Assembly (NCBI GenBank): GCA_002373505.1
Contig: DFKE01000009.1
Span: forward strand, 1-20,202
Origin: Bacteroidales bacterium UBA3653
GTDB taxonomy: Bacteria; Bacteroidota; Bacteroidia; Bacteroidales; Paludibacteraceae
DNA: 20,202 nt
Direction of reading: 5' to 3'
The translations under genes and the position numbers were made by a program. Under the pieces are notes generated by a model, which saw only the letters and a program-made list of their open reading frames with translations, searched no databases and had not been told where the DNA came from. This document shows positions 18,952 through 20,202 of the stretch, one piece after another; within the stretch, counting starts at the first letter, position 1; each line of letters begins with the position of its first letter.

Positions 18952-20039
18952 AGCTACGTCTTAAAATAGCCCTTTGGCTGGAATCCCTCCGTCGTAGAAA
19001 TCTCAAGGAACTGCATCCCCTGCGCCAACTCTTTTGGGAATCGACACTCCGCTGTAACGTCCACTGCCTCCACTGTGGAAGTGACTGTGTCGCTTCGGTT
19101 GAGACACCCGATATGCCCGCGGAAGATTTTCTTAAAGTGATAGATACGGAAGTCACGCCGCACGTGGATCCCCATAGAGTGTTGGTTATCATTTCCGGAG
19201 GCGAACCCCTCATGCGCAAAGACCTGGCGGATATAGGACGAGCCCTCAAATCGCGCGGCTATCCTTGGGGAATGGTCACAAACGGTCTGGCACTTACCAA
19301 AGAGCGCTTCGATGAACTGGTCTCAGCCGGACTTCGTTCCATAACCGTCTCGCTTGACGGACTCGAAAAAGACCATGTCTGGCTTCGCCAGCACCCCTTG
19401 GCTTTCGAAGGTGCAACCCGTGCTATCAGACAAATTGTGGACTACAATAAATCACAAATAACAAATCACAAATTACAAATAACTTGGGATGTCGTCACCT
19501 GCGTCAACCAGCGTACAATAGACCACTTGCCCGAGATCCGCGAGTACCTCTGGTCCCTCGGCGTGCGGGACTGGCGCGTCTTTGGCATTGATCCTATGGG
19601 CCGTGCCGCTTCCAATCCCGAACTCCTTCTGACGGACGAACAGTTCCAGTATCTGATGAACTATATCGCTTCCGAACGCGAGGCGGGTAGGCATGTGTCC
19701 TATTCATGCGAGGGCTATCTGGGTACCTATGAAGGACGTGTCCGCGACCACCTCTACCAGTGTGCGGCAGGAATCTCTGTCGCTTCAATCCTCATTGACG
19801 GCTCTATATCCGCCTGCACCTCTATCCGGGGCAAGTATTACCAAGGGAATATATACCGCGATTCCTTCTGGTCCGTCTGGGAGAACGGCTTCAAACCTTA
19901 TCGCGACCGCTCGTGGATGCGCAAAATGGAACCATGCAAGGACTGCAAAGCCTGGACCTTCTGCGAAGGAAACGGAATGCACCTCCGGCGTGAGGACGGA
20001 TCGCTCATGCTCTGTCATCTGCACAGGCTGGGACAATAG
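18948..20039 (+). CDS. Radical SAM/SPASM enzyme of the rSAM/lipoprotein system
   Basis: The 363-aa enzyme has the radical SAM triad C36-x3-C40-x2-C43, which holds the SAM-cleaving 4Fe-4S cluster, and the SAM-binding G-G-E-P (84-87). The C-terminal SPASM-type region has Cys at 254, 272, 290, 330, 333, 339 and 356, enough for auxiliary clusters. SPASM enzymes of this kind modify ribosomally made peptides. Linkage and overlap with the mini-lipoproteins point to these as substrates, and I place it with the family I recall as TIGR04133. The chemistry is unknown. Residues 168-179 (KSQITNHKLQIT) come from a 7-bp tandem repeat inserted between a helix and the T-W-D-V-V-T-C strand. The frame is intact, so the enzyme is probably active. 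Confidence 0.92.
   Translation: MKLRLKIALWLESLRRRNLKELHPLRQLFWESTLRCNVHCLHCGSDCVASVETPDMPAEDFLKVIDTEVTPHVDPHRVLVIISGGEPLMRKDLADIGRALKSRGYPWGMVTNGLALTKERFDELVSAGLRSITVSLDGLEKDHVWLRQHPLAFEGATRAIRQIVDYNKSQITNHKLQITWDVVTCVNQRTIDHLPEIREYLWSLGVRDWRVFGIDPMGRAASNPELLLTDEQFQYLMNYIASEREAGRHVSYSCEGYLGTYEGRVRDHLYQCAAGISVASILIDGSISACTSIRGKYYQGNIYRDSFWSVWENGFKPYRDRSWMRKMEPCKDCKAWTFCEGNGMHLRREDGSLMLCHLHRLGQ
19454..19481 (+). repeat. ACAAATN heptamer repeat inside the rSAM gene
   Basis: Four exact 7-mers ACAAATA, ACAAATC, ACAAATT, ACAAATA, with partial units before them. They are in frame and add about 12 residues to the enzyme. Confidence 0.9.
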
Positions 20040-20098
20040 GATAAAAAATACATAATTTAGGAAATTCTTAAAATTTGAATGTCCTAAACCCGAAATTT

Positions 20099-20120
20099 GC
20101 CTCACTCTTATGAGTGGGGC
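20099..20120 (+). terminator. Possible terminator after the rSAM gene
   Basis: GCCTCACTC-TTAT-GAGTGGGGC forms a 9-bp stem with one wobble, 60 nt after the stop. The expected T-run is missing directly behind it (TTAATAATTG), so the assignment is weak. Confidence 0.45.
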
Positions 20121-20153
20121 TTAATAATTGTATACTTTTTCATAATATAGGAT

Positions 20154-20185
20154 ATTGTGGGATTGACAAAATAGCAGTAATTTTG
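20154..20185 (+). promoter_or_regulatory. Promoter for a gene beyond the right edge
   Basis: A partial -33 box (ATTG, 20154-20157) and a full -7 box TAATTTTG (20178-20185) are 20 nt apart. No start codon is seen before the window ends, so its gene lies outside. Confidence 0.6.
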
Positions 20186-20202
20186 CACCCGATAAAATTC
20201 GG

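Noticed and set aside
20099..20120. Confident intrinsic terminator after the rSAM gene
   Set aside because: The stem is good but no T-run follows, so it is listed only with low confidence.

Overview
The window looks like a chromosomal segment from the Bacteroidota, most likely order Bacteroidales. Three things point there: promoters of the TTTG-(20 nt)-TAnnTTTG type, the Bat aerotolerance operon behind a moxR/DUF58 pair, and a radical-SAM/lipoprotein locus of a kind I know from Bacteroides, Parabacteroides and Prevotella relatives. The genus cannot be fixed from the sequence. No rRNA, tRNA, CRISPR array, transposase or integrase was found.

Layout. (1) 1-236: the 3' end of an unrecognised gene, with its terminator at 275-308. 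(2) 237-708: a non-coding leader with a strong promoter and an attenuator-like hairpin. (3) 709-6920 (+): rimP, nusA and infB, the translation and transcription housekeeping cluster, followed by a large lipoprotein with a Ser/Thr/Arg-rich tail. A bidirectional terminator at 6932-6968 separates it from the next block. (4) 15642-6985 (-): moxR, a DUF58 protein, a membrane protein, batA, batB, batC, batD and batE. Together they encode an AAA+ ATPase, von Willebrand A proteins and TPR proteins thought to form a cell-envelope complex. (5) 15643-16413: a repeat-filled divergent intergenic region. (6) 16414-20039 (+): an unknown 144-aa protein, a TPM-domain membrane protein, and a tandem-duplicated radical-SAM/lipoprotein cassette. 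The cassette holds four mini-lipoproteins, one unannotated 38-aa relative without a lipobox, a truncated first copy of the rSAM gene, and one full-length SPASM-type rSAM enzyme.

Two things stand out. The first is the rSAM locus. The order lipoprotein A - lipoprotein B - rSAM occurs twice. The first rSAM copy is broken after about 18 codons, at exactly the point where a 58-bp copy of the operon's own promoter has been placed, so the second cassette has its own promoter. All five small products carry Tyr-Gly-Pro-type motifs, which are plausible sites of modification. The 38-aa member aligns without gaps to the type-B leader but has lost both the hydrophobic run and the lipobox Cys.

The second is a layer of degenerate short tandem repeats, mostly with a 7-bp unit (GTCRAAA, GTGAAAA, AATTCTC, ACAAATN, CACTCAT). 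They fill the spacers and leaders and also intrude in frame into conserved genes: rimP twice, batE, batD, the membrane-protein gene, the DUF58 gene and the rSAM gene. They add peptides such as VES(Q/R/I/K)KSKVES, and in places supply the start or stop codons of neighbouring genes. A GC-rich palindrome does the same in batD and the membrane-protein gene. I know of no named mobile element that explains them. In form they resemble the heptameric repeats of cyanobacteria and the in-frame palindromic elements of Rickettsia.
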